DNA from: an uncultured Actinomycetes bacterium
Lineage (GTDB): Bacteria; Actinomycetota; Acidimicrobiia; Acidimicrobiales; RAAP-2
Direction of reading: 5' to 3'
NCBI GenBank assembly: GCA_903825895.1
Contig: CAIKCI010000041.1
Location: 1 to 64,000, forward strand
Length of the DNA: 64,000 nucleotides
Below are positions 1 to 7,641 of the stretch, piece after piece. A program made the position numbers and the translations under genes. Below the pieces are notes generated by a model. That model saw nothing but the letters and a program-made list of their open reading frames with translations. It searched no databases and had not been told where the DNA came from. Each line of letters begins with the position of its first letter. The stretch's first letter is position 1.

Positions 1-1
1 C

Positions 2-745
2 GCAAACAACGTCGTCGTCGTTGATACCCTGCCGAGCAATTTGACCGCAACTGAATTGGCTGGCGTGATCCCAAGTGATTGCTCACTCTCAGGCTATGAA
101 ATCACCTGCATTATTGGAACGCTGGCCCCAGACTCTCCCGTGACGTTCAATTTCCAAGTACCCCTTCCTCCAGGGGGTGGCACATTTGTCAACTCAGTTT
201 CTGGAAGTGCCGACAACTCACAAACGGTGGATGCCTCAACAACCACGACGGTGGCAGCCGAACCCTTCCTTACTGTCTCAAAATCAGTTTCGCCCACGAC
301 GGCCAAGGTTGGTGACGTGGTGACCTACACGCTTGGCGTCTCAAACACTGGCATCGGCGCCGCTCATGGCGTTGTCGTTGATGACAATGCCATCAGTAAC
401 GGACTCCAACTTCTCAGTAGCACCGCAGAACCCGGAACCTTTGATCTCACGACTGGAACCTGGACGGTGGGAACACTTGCGCCTGGAGCGAGTTCCGCGA
501 TCAGCGTAAAGGCCAAGGTCTTGCAAGCTGGCCTTCTTTCGAACACCCTTCTTGCGGTGGCGAGCGATCCCGTTGGAACGGCACCGAGCAAGAGTGCCAC
601 CGCCGTTCTGGTCTCGACTCCCGCAACGCAACTCGCTTCTACGGGAGGATCGCTCCAGTTGATGTGGAGTGCAGGGCTGGTTCTTGGAGGACTTGGCATT
701 GGCCTTTTCCTCTTCACCAGGCTGCGTCGCTTGGCAAAGCGGTAA
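2..745 (+). CDS. DUF11-repeat surface protein with LASTG sorting signal (5' end outside window)
   Basis: The reading frame is open from base 2, so the gene begins before the window; only about 247 C-terminal residues are present. The visible part has a serine/threonine-rich beta-sandwich region ending a first unit, then a clear DUF11 (conserved repeat) unit that starts around 'LTVSKSVSPTTAKVGD' and contains 'VTYTLGVSNTG'. The C terminus reads QLASTGG, then about 20 hydrophobic residues, then the basic tail RLRRLAKR. That is the classic sortase sorting signal, in the LAxTG form used by class E sortases of actinobacteria. DUF11 proteins are exported structural or adhesive wall proteins. I infer a covalently wall-anchored surface protein. 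No sortase gene lies in the window. The sorting signal is certain; the role is not. Confidence 0.85.
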   Translation, partial: ANNVVVVDTLPSNLTATELAGVIPSDCSLSGYEITCIIGTLAPDSPVTFNFQVPLPPGGGTFVNSVSGSADNSQTVDASTTTTVAAEPFLTVSKSVSPTTAKVGDVVTYTLGVSNTGIGAAHGVVVDDNAISNGLQLLSSTAEPGTFDLTTGTWTVGTLAPGASSAISVKAKVLQAGLLSNTLLAVASDPVGTAPSKSATAVLVSTPATQLASTGGSLQLMWSAGLVLGGLGIGLFLFTRLRRLAKR

Positions 746-1096
746 ACCCATCGTCGTTGAACGCCCTCGAGGTGTTTGCGGTTGAACGGAAGAATAGAAC
801 ATCCGTCTGGGTTCTTCGAGTCCCGGCCGTGTGGTCAATCTGGTGGGCTGAAATCGTTCAGTCAAATGGTCACGACGTGTGGGGGACAAAAACTGGACCC
901 CTGTGTAATTGGCGTTACTTCAAACCTGTATGTCCCGCCTGGCAGAAATAAGGCAGCCAACAACATTGGTGCGTTGATTCCTCTCGCCTGGAAATCTCAG
1001 TTCTTATCCGGAGCAAGGCCTCGGAGGGCTCTTTTCATGAGCCCCCGCCATTCCGATACGATAGGCACCCTGCCCGGTTCTCCGAATCGGACAGCT
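746..1096. other. Non-coding stretch between the DUF11 gene and tRNA-Ser
   Basis: About 350 bases without a convincing gene. A frame at 776-1135 runs into the tRNA and has no recognisable protein character. A short hairpin (GGGCTC / GAGCCC, 1026-1044) lies about 50 bases before the tRNA. The string GGGGGACAAAAACTGGACCCC at 881-901 loosely resembles an insertion-sequence end, but no transposase remnant is visible. Presumably this holds the DUF11 terminator and the tRNA promoter. Confidence 0.5.
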
Positions 1097-1185
1097 GGAG
1101 AGGTGCGAGAGCGGCCGAATCGGAGTCACTGCTAATGACTTGACTGGGGAAACCCGGTCCGTGGGTTCAAATCCCACCCTCTCCG
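1097..1185 (+). tRNA. tRNA-Ser (anticodon GCU)
   Basis: A full class II cloverleaf can be drawn by hand. The acceptor GGAGAGG (1097-1103) pairs with CCTCTCC (1178-1184), with G1185 as discriminator. The anticodon stem AGTCA/TGACT (1124-1128, 1136-1140) closes the loop CTGCTAA, giving anticodon GCT for AGC/AGU serine codons. A long variable arm (GACTGGG-GAAA-CCCGGTC) is diagnostic of Ser. The T arm is GTGGG-TTCAAAT-CCCAC. The 3' CCA is not encoded. Confidence 0.96.
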
Positions 1186-1233
1186 CTCATGGCAAGGGAT
1201 TCTTGCTCATCCCTGCCTCCAAAAGCACCCTTA

Positions 1234-2943
1234 TTAATACAGGCCAACGACGTTTCCGTCGTCGTCAAGATCAATAGCCTCGGCCGCGGGATGCGACGAG
1301 AGCCCGGGCATTGTTGAAATGTCTCCACACAATGCATAAACAAAGCCAGCACCCACCGATGCCCTCACTTCTCTGACCGGAAGCCGCCAGCCCGTCGGAG
1401 CACCTTTGAGTGTTGGGTCGGACGAAATCGATAAATGTGTCTTGGCAATACAGACCCTCAAATTCGACAAGCCTGCCTTTTCGAATGTCGCCAAGCGCTT
1501 CAACGCCGCTGGTGAAAAGTCAACACCGTCTGCGCCGTAGACCTTCATGGCCACTGCTTCAATCTTTGATTCGAGAGGGTCCTCGCGTTGGTAAAGCGGG
1601 GCATAGCCACTGGGTTCACTCGCTGCGTCAATCACGGCCTCAGCGAGTTCTTTTGCACCTTTCCCACCCTCGGCGAAATGCCGCGACACCGCACAGCGAA
1701 CATCTAATCGTTCACAAATCGTTCGAATCGCCGCATACTCAGACTCGTGGTCACCAGGAAACGCGTTAATGGCGATAACCGGCGTGACCCCATGGATCCG
1801 GACATTCTCAATCTGTTTCACCAAATTGGCTCCCCCGATTTCAACTTCTTCGGGGTGTTCCTCAAGCAGCGCTGGGGGCAGGGGACGTCCTGCCGCAATA
1901 GCATGGAGTCCTGAATGTGCTTTCAACGCGCGTACCGTCGTGACAATCACGGCAGCATCAGGGACGAGGCCTGACACCTGGCATTTGATATTGAAGAATC
2001 GCTCAGCTCCCATATCGGCGCCGAAGCCCGCTTCAGTAATCAAATAGTCACCGGTGTGAATACCGATGAGATCAGCGACCACCGACGAGTTCCCGTGGGC
2101 GATATTGCCAAATGGGCCAGCGTGCACAATTGCTGGCGTGCCCTCCAGGGTTTGAACGAGGTTGGGCTGCAGCGCATCTTTCATGATTACGGCCATGGCG
2201 CCGGCAGCCTTTAACGCCTCTGCGGTGACCGGTTCTCCGGAAGAAGAGAAACCAACGACAATGTTTCCGAGCCGCTGGCGTAAATCTTTCAACGACGTCG
2301 CGAGTGCCAAAATTGCCATCACCTCAGAAGCTGCGGTGATATCAAATCCGCTCTGGCGGGTCACTCCATCCAACGGTCCCCCTAAGCCAATCACGACGTT
2401 CCTCAGTGAGCGATCATTGACGTCAAGACAGCGGCGCCAGGTAATTGTGTCGAGATCGATATTCAAATCGTTGCCATGAGCCAGGTGGTTGTCGACCATG
2501 GCGGCCAGGAGATTGTGCGCAGCAGTGACGGCATGCATGTCGCCAGTGAGATGGAGGTTCAGCGCCTCAAAGGGCACTGCTTGGCTATACCCACCACCGG
2601 CAGCACCTCCCTTGATACCAAACGTTGGACCCATCGACGTTTGGCGAAGTGAAGCGGTTGCTTTCAATCCAAGGTGATGGAACGCTTGAGAGAGTCCCAG
2701 TACTGTTGTGGTCTTACCTTCTCCGAGTGGTGTGGGCGTAATTGCCGTGACGACAACATATTTTGCTTTTGGGCGATCGTTGAGCGCGTCGATTGCATCA
2801 AGGCTGATCTTCGCTACTGATCGTCCATAGGGGATGATGAGATCATCATCGATACCAAGGTCTTCTGCGAGTTCACTACTTGGACGAAGTACTGCTCGAC
2901 GCGCTATCTCAAGTGCGGTCTCACTCTTTGCAACATCAACCAC
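1234..2943 (-). CDS. fhs: Formate-tetrahydrofolate ligase
   Basis: Formate-tetrahydrofolate ligase (10-formyl-THF synthetase) makes 10-formyl-THF from formate, ATP and THF in the cytosol. The 569-residue protein has the usual family length (about 555-560) and the family P-loop TPLGEGKTT at residues 71-79, followed by the conserved block around residue 100 (RQTSMGPTFGIKGGAAGGGY). The GTG at 2943 is used because a stop codon lies four codons upstream in frame. The ribosome site is weak (GAGAAAG-type). The gene stands alone, about 50 bases after tRNA-Ser (opposite strand) and divergent from the AIM24 gene. In context it would absorb formate made by the mycothiol-dependent formaldehyde module at 20.5-22.2 kb; that link is inference, the enzyme identity is firm. 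Confidence 0.97.
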   Translation of the reverse strand: MVDVAKSETALEIARRAVLRPSSELAEDLGIDDDLIIPYGRSVAKISLDAIDALNDRPKAKYVVVTAITPTPLGEGKTTTVLGLSQAFHHLGLKATASLRQTSMGPTFGIKGGAAGGGYSQAVPFEALNLHLTGDMHAVTAAHNLLAAMVDNHLAHGNDLNIDLDTITWRRCLDVNDRSLRNVVIGLGGPLDGVTRQSGFDITAASEVMAILALATSLKDLRQRLGNIVVGFSSSGEPVTAEALKAAGAMAVIMKDALQPNLVQTLEGTPAIVHAGPFGNIAHGNSSVVADLIGIHTGDYLITEAGFGADMGAERFFNIKCQVSGLVPDAAVIVTTVRALKAHSGLHAIAAGRPLPPALLEEHPEEVEIGGANLVKQIENVRIHGVTPVIAINAFPGDHESEYAAIRTICERLDVRCAVSRHFAEGGKGAKELAEAVIDAASEPSGYAPLYQREDPLESKIEAVAMKVYGADGVDFSPAALKRLATFEKAGLSNLRVCIAKTHLSISSDPTLKGAPTGWRLPVREVRASVGAGFVYALCGDISTMPGLSSHPAAEAIDLDDDGNVVGLY

Positions 2944-3277
2944 CCAAGGTGCTCACTTTCTCATACGACGAGTAGACAGAGGTAAGGATATGAGAGGTGC
3001 CAGTGGTTTGTGCCCTTTTCGATGAAGAAACTACAGAATTCTTTATCGTTATGCGACAAATTTTTATTCTCAGTGTCATGCGTTTACTCTCAGTGGCCAA
3101 GTCACGACTTCGGGCCGTCTCGTCATCGTTCCTCAAGCAAGAGTTTCTCTTCAAGGAGAGTGCCTTCCTGCCACTGAAGAACGTTTCTCCCTCATCGGAG
3201 AAGCAAGCACGAAGAACCTGAGTCCCATAAGGTGCAAAGCAAGAAGCCACAACAATTACCAATCAAGGAGCACGATC
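2944..3277. other. Divergent promoter region between fhs and the AIM24 gene
   Basis: About 330 bases that must carry promoters for fhs (leftward) and the AIM24 gene (rightward). It is more AT-rich than its surroundings near 3040-3080. A hairpin TTCTCC/GGAGAA lies at 3185-3202. An open frame at 2997-3221 has no convincing ribosome site or protein features. I recognise no riboswitch here. Confidence 0.45.
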
Positions 3278-4036
3278 ATGGATTTCAGCGTCAAAGGGAC
3301 AATCTTGCCAGTCCTTGAAGCCACATTGCAGCCCGGCGAAGTCGTCGTCTCAACCCACGGTGACCTTGGATGGATGACGCCAAACGTCCAACTCTCACAG
3401 ACCACAACCATGGGGAAGGGAGGGAATCGTGGTCTGATGAAGACGGCGAAGCGTGTTGTCGGTGGTGGTGGACTCTTCATCACGCGCTATCAAGCAGAAG
3501 GTGGACCGGGTTCGGTTACGTTCGCAGCGAAGCTCCCGGGAAACATCATCAACGTGCAAGTCGCTCCCGATGCTCCCTACTATGTCCATCGCTCGGGATT
3601 CATGTGCGGCACCGAGGGTATCGAAGCCACTGTTGCTCTTCAGCAGAAGAAATTCACCAGTGGCATCTTCGGCGGAATGGGATTCTTCCTCCAGCACCTT
3701 CAAGGGGAGGGCGTTGCCTGGTTGGAGCTCAGCGGTGAGATTTTTACCTATGACCTTCAAGAGGGAGAGACGCTTCGTGTCCATCCCGGCCACGTCGGGG
3801 CCTTCGAAGGTTCCGTTCAATTCAAAACAGGGACCATTCCAGGTCTCGCCAATAAATTCTTTGGCGGCAACGGCTTCTTCTTGGCTGATCTCACTGGTCC
3901 CGGAAAAGTTTGGCTTCAGTCAATGAGCATCGCCAGCCTGGCCGCCGAGATCGCCGACTACATGCCGCAGCAAGGTGGCAGCACGAGTTCATCAGTAGCA
4001 GGTGGTGTTCTCGGTGGGCTCTTGAGCAGCAAGTAA
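3278..4036 (+). CDS. AIM24 (TIGR00266-type) family protein
   Basis: The 252-residue protein belongs to the AIM24/DUF124 family of trimeric beta-rich proteins. Hallmarks are the glycine-rich beta repeats 'LFITRYQAEGGPGSVTFAAKLPG', 'FFLQHLQGEGVAWLELSGEI' and 'FFLADLTGPGKVWLQSM', and the near-repeat FGGMGFF / FGGNGFF. The C terminus is a flexible Gly/Ser tail ending 'GGVLGGLLSSK'. The ATG has a strong site AAGGAG at 3265-3270. Yeast Aim24 is mitochondrial; the bacterial members have no firmly assigned function. The stop is four bases before the next gene, a zinc-ribbon membrane protein, so the two are almost certainly co-transcribed and may work together. Confidence 0.9.
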   Translation: MDFSVKGTILPVLEATLQPGEVVVSTHGDLGWMTPNVQLSQTTTMGKGGNRGLMKTAKRVVGGGGLFITRYQAEGGPGSVTFAAKLPGNIINVQVAPDAPYYVHRSGFMCGTEGIEATVALQQKKFTSGIFGGMGFFLQHLQGEGVAWLELSGEIFTYDLQEGETLRVHPGHVGAFEGSVQFKTGTIPGLANKFFGGNGFFLADLTGPGKVWLQSMSIASLAAEIADYMPQQGGSTSSSVAGGVLGGLLSSK

Positions 4037-4040
4037 CACG

Positions 4041-4508
4041 ATGTCTGCGTACTCCATGACCTGCCTTCGCTGTGGAGGACCGCTTAGTGACGACGGCGGC
4101 GCATGCCCTGTTTGTGGCCCAACGAAGGAACGCAGTGCTCTTGAGGGAATTTCGACCACGCGCACGAGCGCGCACATTGACAGCCCTGAAGGCGGTGCCG
4201 TCTTGGCGGGGAGTCCCGACAGACTCGGCGTGTTCCAAGCAGAAGGTCACTCTCGTAACTGGTTTGCTCGGATCACGACACTTGGCGTGACGGCACTCTT
4301 TCTGGCCGTCGTCGCCATCCTCTTTCTCGTTGCGCTGGGGGGAATCATCGCAGGATTCGCTCTCCTCGGGCATGGTCTCGGTGGTGTGGTTGTGGGACTC
4401 TTTGTGATCGGCGGCTTTGGCATTGTGGCGCTGCTTATTGTCGTGGGTTTCTCTCTCGTTGCGAACGAGAAGAAAAACTCGAGCCAACCGTCAACAACGA
4501 AACAATAA
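4041..4508 (+). CDS. Zinc-ribbon membrane protein
   Basis: The 155-residue protein begins with a rubredoxin-like zinc ribbon (CLRCGG near residues 8-13 and CPVCG near residues 22-26). A polar linker follows, then two strongly hydrophobic segments (around residues 80-107 and 113-140) joined by a glycine-rich turn, and a short polar tail. It starts four bases after the AIM24 gene stops, so translation is probably coupled. I do not recognise a named family; small zinc-ribbon plus two-helix proteins are common in actinobacteria and usually uncharacterised. The topology suggests the zinc ribbon is cytosolic. Confidence 0.75.
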   Translation: MSAYSMTCLRCGGPLSDDGGACPVCGPTKERSALEGISTTRTSAHIDSPEGGAVLAGSPDRLGVFQAEGHSRNWFARITTLGVTALFLAVVAILFLVALGGIIAGFALLGHGLGGVVVGLFVIGGFGIVALLIVVGFSLVANEKKNSSQPSTTKQ

Positions 4509-4558
4509 GGACGAGAGCAACGGCGTCCGTAGCGGCGTGCATGTGTTCGTCACGAAAA

Positions 4559-4762
4559 TCAGGTTGCTCGCCGCAGCGAGTACCAAAGCACGAGGGGAAC
4601 ACCGAGAATAACCACCCACCATGAAACAATGACGTTGCTCACCAGCGCCGTCAAACCCAAGACCATAACGGCGCCCAGTGCGAGTACCCAGTCGTCACCA
4701 ATGAAAAATTCAAACAACGCGTCGTAAACCTTTTTTAGCCAAAATGACTTTTTCTCGCTCAT
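4559..4762 (-). CDS. Small two-helix membrane protein
   Basis: The 67-residue protein has a charged N terminus (MSEKKSFWLKK) and two hydrophobic stretches (about residues 24-42 and 44-62), ending in RRAT. Its ATG overlaps the stop of the upstream gene in an ATGA arrangement (4759-4762), so it is translationally coupled to the COG4280-like membrane protein. That tight linkage is the best evidence that it is real, and suggests it is a subunit or helper of that protein. No named family recognised. Confidence 0.72.
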   Translation of the reverse strand: MSEKKSFWLKKVYDALFEFFIGDDWVLALGAVMVLGLTALVSNVIVSWWVVILGVPLVLWYSLRRAT

Positions 4763-5490
4763 GTTGTCACCGCCACCCGCTTTGTCCTCAAGAGCACAAT
4801 CAATGCTCCTGTTGTCAATCCAATCCAGACGATTATCCCAAGAAGGGCAACATCGCCACCGGGCCAGCGAGCATTCAAGCCCTCTGCGGCCCAGAACATC
4901 CCAAATGAAGTCAAGAGAACACCGACAACCATCTTGAGGGCATTTTCGGGGATCTTCGACAGCGGTCGATGCACGACGAAACCAATCAGCACTACCAACA
5001 CTGCTGCAGACGCTGCACCAAGTGCTGCTAATCCAACTCGATGTTGCGTCGCGCCAAAGGTAACAACGATGAAGGCCACTTCAAGACCTTCGAGAAGTAC
5101 GCCTTTAAAGGCGACAGCAAAACCCGCTCCATCAATGCGGGATACTGCTGCGATCCCACCGAGTGCCGCTACCTCATCTTGAAAAATCTGCTCCTCATCG
5201 TGAAGCGCCTTCCAGCCACTAGCGCGCAAAATAGCCTTACGCAGCCATTGCAATCCAAAGACTAAAAGCAGCGTACCGACGATGACCCGAAGAAGGGGAA
5301 GCGGCATCTTGGAAATCAATGGCCCAAAAAGAATGATGATGGCGGCGAGTACCCCAAGAGCGGTGGCCGTTGCGGCCATGGCCGTCTTCCAGCCTTTCGT
5401 GATTCCAACGGCAAGCACAATGGTCAAGGCTTCAACCATTTCAACCAAGCTGGCGGCAAAACTCGCCAGGACAAGAATGACTTCCTTCAT
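4759..5490 (-). CDS. COG4280-like integral membrane protein with two E-x2-E motifs
   Basis: The 243-residue polytopic protein has about seven hydrophobic segments in two similar halves. Each half opens with a helix carrying paired glutamates: VE17-MVE20-ALTIVLA near the N terminus and LE134-GLE137-VAFIVV in the middle. This resembles the REGLE motifs of the FTR1 iron permease superfamily, although the arginine is absent. I believe it corresponds to the uncharacterised COG4280 membrane proteins. An ion-transport role is inference from the glutamate motifs. It is followed, with a 4-base overlap, by a small two-helix protein. The start is the ATG at 5490; no better upstream start is visible. Confidence 0.7.
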   Translation of the reverse strand: MKEVILVLASFAASLVEMVEALTIVLAVGITKGWKTAMAATATALGVLAAIIILFGPLISKMPLPLLRVIVGTLLLVFGLQWLRKAILRASGWKALHDEEQIFQDEVAALGGIAAVSRIDGAGFAVAFKGVLLEGLEVAFIVVTFGATQHRVGLAALGAASAAVLVVLIGFVVHRPLSKIPENALKMVVGVLLTSFGMFWAAEGLNARWPGGDVALLGIIVWIGLTTGALIVLLRTKRVAVTT

Positions 5491-5533
5491 CTCTTCACTC
5501 TTTCACACTGAATCGGAGATGCGAACGTTCCTC

Positions 5534-7612
5534 CTAACGAAGAATCAAAACGTCGAGCGCTTTCACACCCTCGGCCGTGCAGTTAAGCGGGTTGATATCG
5601 AGACCGCTGAGAACGCCCTCGAGTTCAACAGCCAGCGTGGCAAGTGAGCGGACAGCCTCGGTGAGGGCCGCGCGATTAATGGCATCGCTTCCTCGAACAC
5701 CCTCAAAGAGGCGTGCCACGTGGAGTACCTCGAGATCATCGACGATTTGCTCGGCCTTCAAGGTCGGCAGGCGAACGAGTCGGTCTGCCATCACTTCGAC
5801 CAACTCACCACCAGCACCCAGCACTAAGAGCGGTCCGAGGTGCGGGTCATTGATGATCCCAAGGGAAAGTTCGACCCCAGGACGTTCTTGTTGCGCAAGC
5901 ACCACACGAGGCCCGAGTCGTCGAGCGAGGTCTTGATACGACTCGATGAGCTTGGCTTGATTTGGAATACCCAGCACCACACCACCTACGTCAGATTTAT
6001 GATCGATTCCTTCTTCGTCAGTCTTAAGGACAAGCGGATAGCCCAAAGTCTGCGCCACGTTGACGACAGAATCTTGCGAGTCGGTCGAAACTTGGCGGAC
6101 AATCGGGACTCCATACTCGGCCAGCAGCGAAAAAGATTCAGCAGAGCTCAGCGGACGCTCTCGAAGGAGTGTCGTCCATCGCCCCTGACGCTCGCTGTTC
6201 AAAACGGCTGCATCTTCGGGCCCTTTCCGCCGCAGAGGGAACTGCAAGAGATGCTGCACTGCCGTCAAGCCACTCCGCGTCCCTTCGAGTACCGGGATCC
6301 CGGCTTCACGAACACGCAGGGACGTCGCTTCGTCAATCGCACTCGTGATATTGGAGATGACGACCAGAGGCTTTGTGGTTGCCTCAGCGGCTCGAATAAT
6401 TGCATGTGGATAGGACTCGTCGCCATCGAACTCGGTGACGAAATCCAACGACAAGCCCACAGCGTCGACATTGTCATCGTCGGCCATGGCCGAGAGAACC
6501 TCAAAGAAAAGGTCTTCGGTGTCGGCGCCGGTCCCCCAGACGTCAATCGGATTCTCCGCGACGAGTCCAGGATCGAGCCGATCGCTGAGTCGCTTTTTTG
6601 TTGTCTCGTCAATCCCGGCAAAGTTGATCCCAACTTCTGAAGCGATGTCGACGACCAGTGCACGTTCTGCTCCAGAATCATGAACCGTTGCAATGCCAGA
6701 GCCTGGCCGAGGAGCGCGAGCACGACGAGGGGATGAGAACAACTCGACCGTGTCAGTCAGTTCGTCAAGATCACGCACACGAATGACCCCGTAGGCATTG
6801 AACAGCGCCTCCCACGCACCGTCAGCTCCTGCGAGCGCGCCAGAATGAGCGGCCACCATCGATTGACCCATGGCACTCGCTCCCACCGTAAGGGCAACAA
6901 CGGCGACATCCTGATCAGCTGCCTTTTGCAACGTCGCGGCAAGTGCAAGGGGGTTACGCATGGTCTCTAACAACAGAGCGACAACCTTGGTTTTCTCGAG
7001 CGAGAGTGCATAATCGACATAGTCCGCGACACCGGTCACGAGTTCTTGACCGGCCGAGACGGCCAGGGAAAAACCAAGTGCGCGCCTGGTGCGCAACAGC
7101 GCTGAGAACACTGAGCCCGAGTGCGTGACAAAGGCAATCGGGCCTTGAGGGATCTCTTCGCGCTCGACGTAACCGATTGCTCGCAATCCATAGTCAACGT
7201 TAATGAAGCCCATACAGCCCCCACCGCAGATCTGCATCGATGCACGCTCGGCCAAGGTCGTGATCCGCTCACGAAGTCCCGTTGAACTTCCATCTGCTGG
7301 ATCGAAGAGACTGCCATAAAGCACGCCGGCTCGATCTCCCCTGCGTATGGCTCGTCGAACTTCATCTTCAACGATCCCGTCAGAGACACCAAAGAGCACA
7401 AGGTCAACGGGACCGTCGACGTCATCTAATGAGGGAGCAACCTTACGTCCTTCAATCTCCCCGCCGCGGGGATTAATCAGATGAACGTCAAGGTCTGCTG
7501 AACTACGCAGGACTTCTTGCACTAATCGGTTGCCAAACGAACCTTCTCGACCACTTGCGCCGAGAATTGCCACCGAACGGGCTTCTAACAGTGCGGTCAG
7601 ATTGGTGGTCAT
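5534..7612 (-). CDS. ADP-forming acyl-CoA synthetase (acetate-CoA ligase family, alpha-beta fusion)
   Basis: The 692-residue single-chain NDP-forming acyl-CoA synthetase interconverts acyl-CoA, ADP and phosphate with free acid, CoA and ATP. Order: CoA-binding Rossmann domain (residues 5-130, ILGASGREGSFG), a succinyl-CoA-ligase-like flavodoxin part with AAHSGALAG carrying the likely phospho-histidine H256, a second such domain, then an ATP-grasp domain from about residue 470 ('PLVLKTDEEGIDHKSDVGGVVLG') ending 'LSGLDINPL'. It lies 29 bases after a FAD oxidoreductase gene on the same strand, so the two probably form an operon starting near 9.3 kb. The acyl substrate cannot be told from sequence; the operon suggests an acid from the adjacent catabolic genes. 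Confidence 0.9.
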   Translation of the reverse strand: MTTNLTALLEARSVAILGASGREGSFGNRLVQEVLRSSADLDVHLINPRGGEIEGRKVAPSLDDVDGPVDLVLFGVSDGIVEDEVRRAIRRGDRAGVLYGSLFDPADGSSTGLRERITTLAERASMQICGGGCMGFINVDYGLRAIGYVEREEIPQGPIAFVTHSGSVFSALLRTRRALGFSLAVSAGQELVTGVADYVDYALSLEKTKVVALLLETMRNPLALAATLQKAADQDVAVVALTVGASAMGQSMVAAHSGALAGADGAWEALFNAYGVIRVRDLDELTDTVELFSSPRRARAPRPGSGIATVHDSGAERALVVDIASEVGINFAGIDETTKKRLSDRLDPGLVAENPIDVWGTGADTEDLFFEVLSAMADDDNVDAVGLSLDFVTEFDGDESYPHAIIRAAEATTKPLVVISNITSAIDEATSLRVREAGIPVLEGTRSGLTAVQHLLQFPLRRKGPEDAAVLNSERQGRWTTLLRERPLSSAESFSLLAEYGVPIVRQVSTDSQDSVVNVAQTLGYPLVLKTDEEGIDHKSDVGGVVLGIPNQAKLIESYQDLARRLGPRVVLAQQERPGVELSLGIINDPHLGPLLVLGAGGELVEVMADRLVRLPTLKAEQIVDDLEVLHVARLFEGVRGSDAINRAALTEAVRSLATLAVELEGVLSGLDINPLNCTAEGVKALDVLILR

Positions 7613-7641
7613 TGCCCCGCCTGTTCTCGTAGAAGAAATCC

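Noticed and set aside
881-901. GGGGGACAAAAACTGGACCCC as an insertion-sequence end
   Set aside because: No second end, target duplication or transposase remnant found nearby.
776-1135. Open frame crossing into the tRNA-Ser gene
   Set aside because: It overlaps the tRNA body, has no ribosome site and shows no protein-like pattern.
2997-3221. 74-codon open frame between fhs and the AIM24 gene
   Set aside because: No ribosome site, no recognisable domain; more likely part of the divergent promoter region.
2944-3277. Folate (THF) riboswitch before fhs
   Set aside because: I could not draw the conserved pseudoknot helices; only short unrelated hairpins are present.
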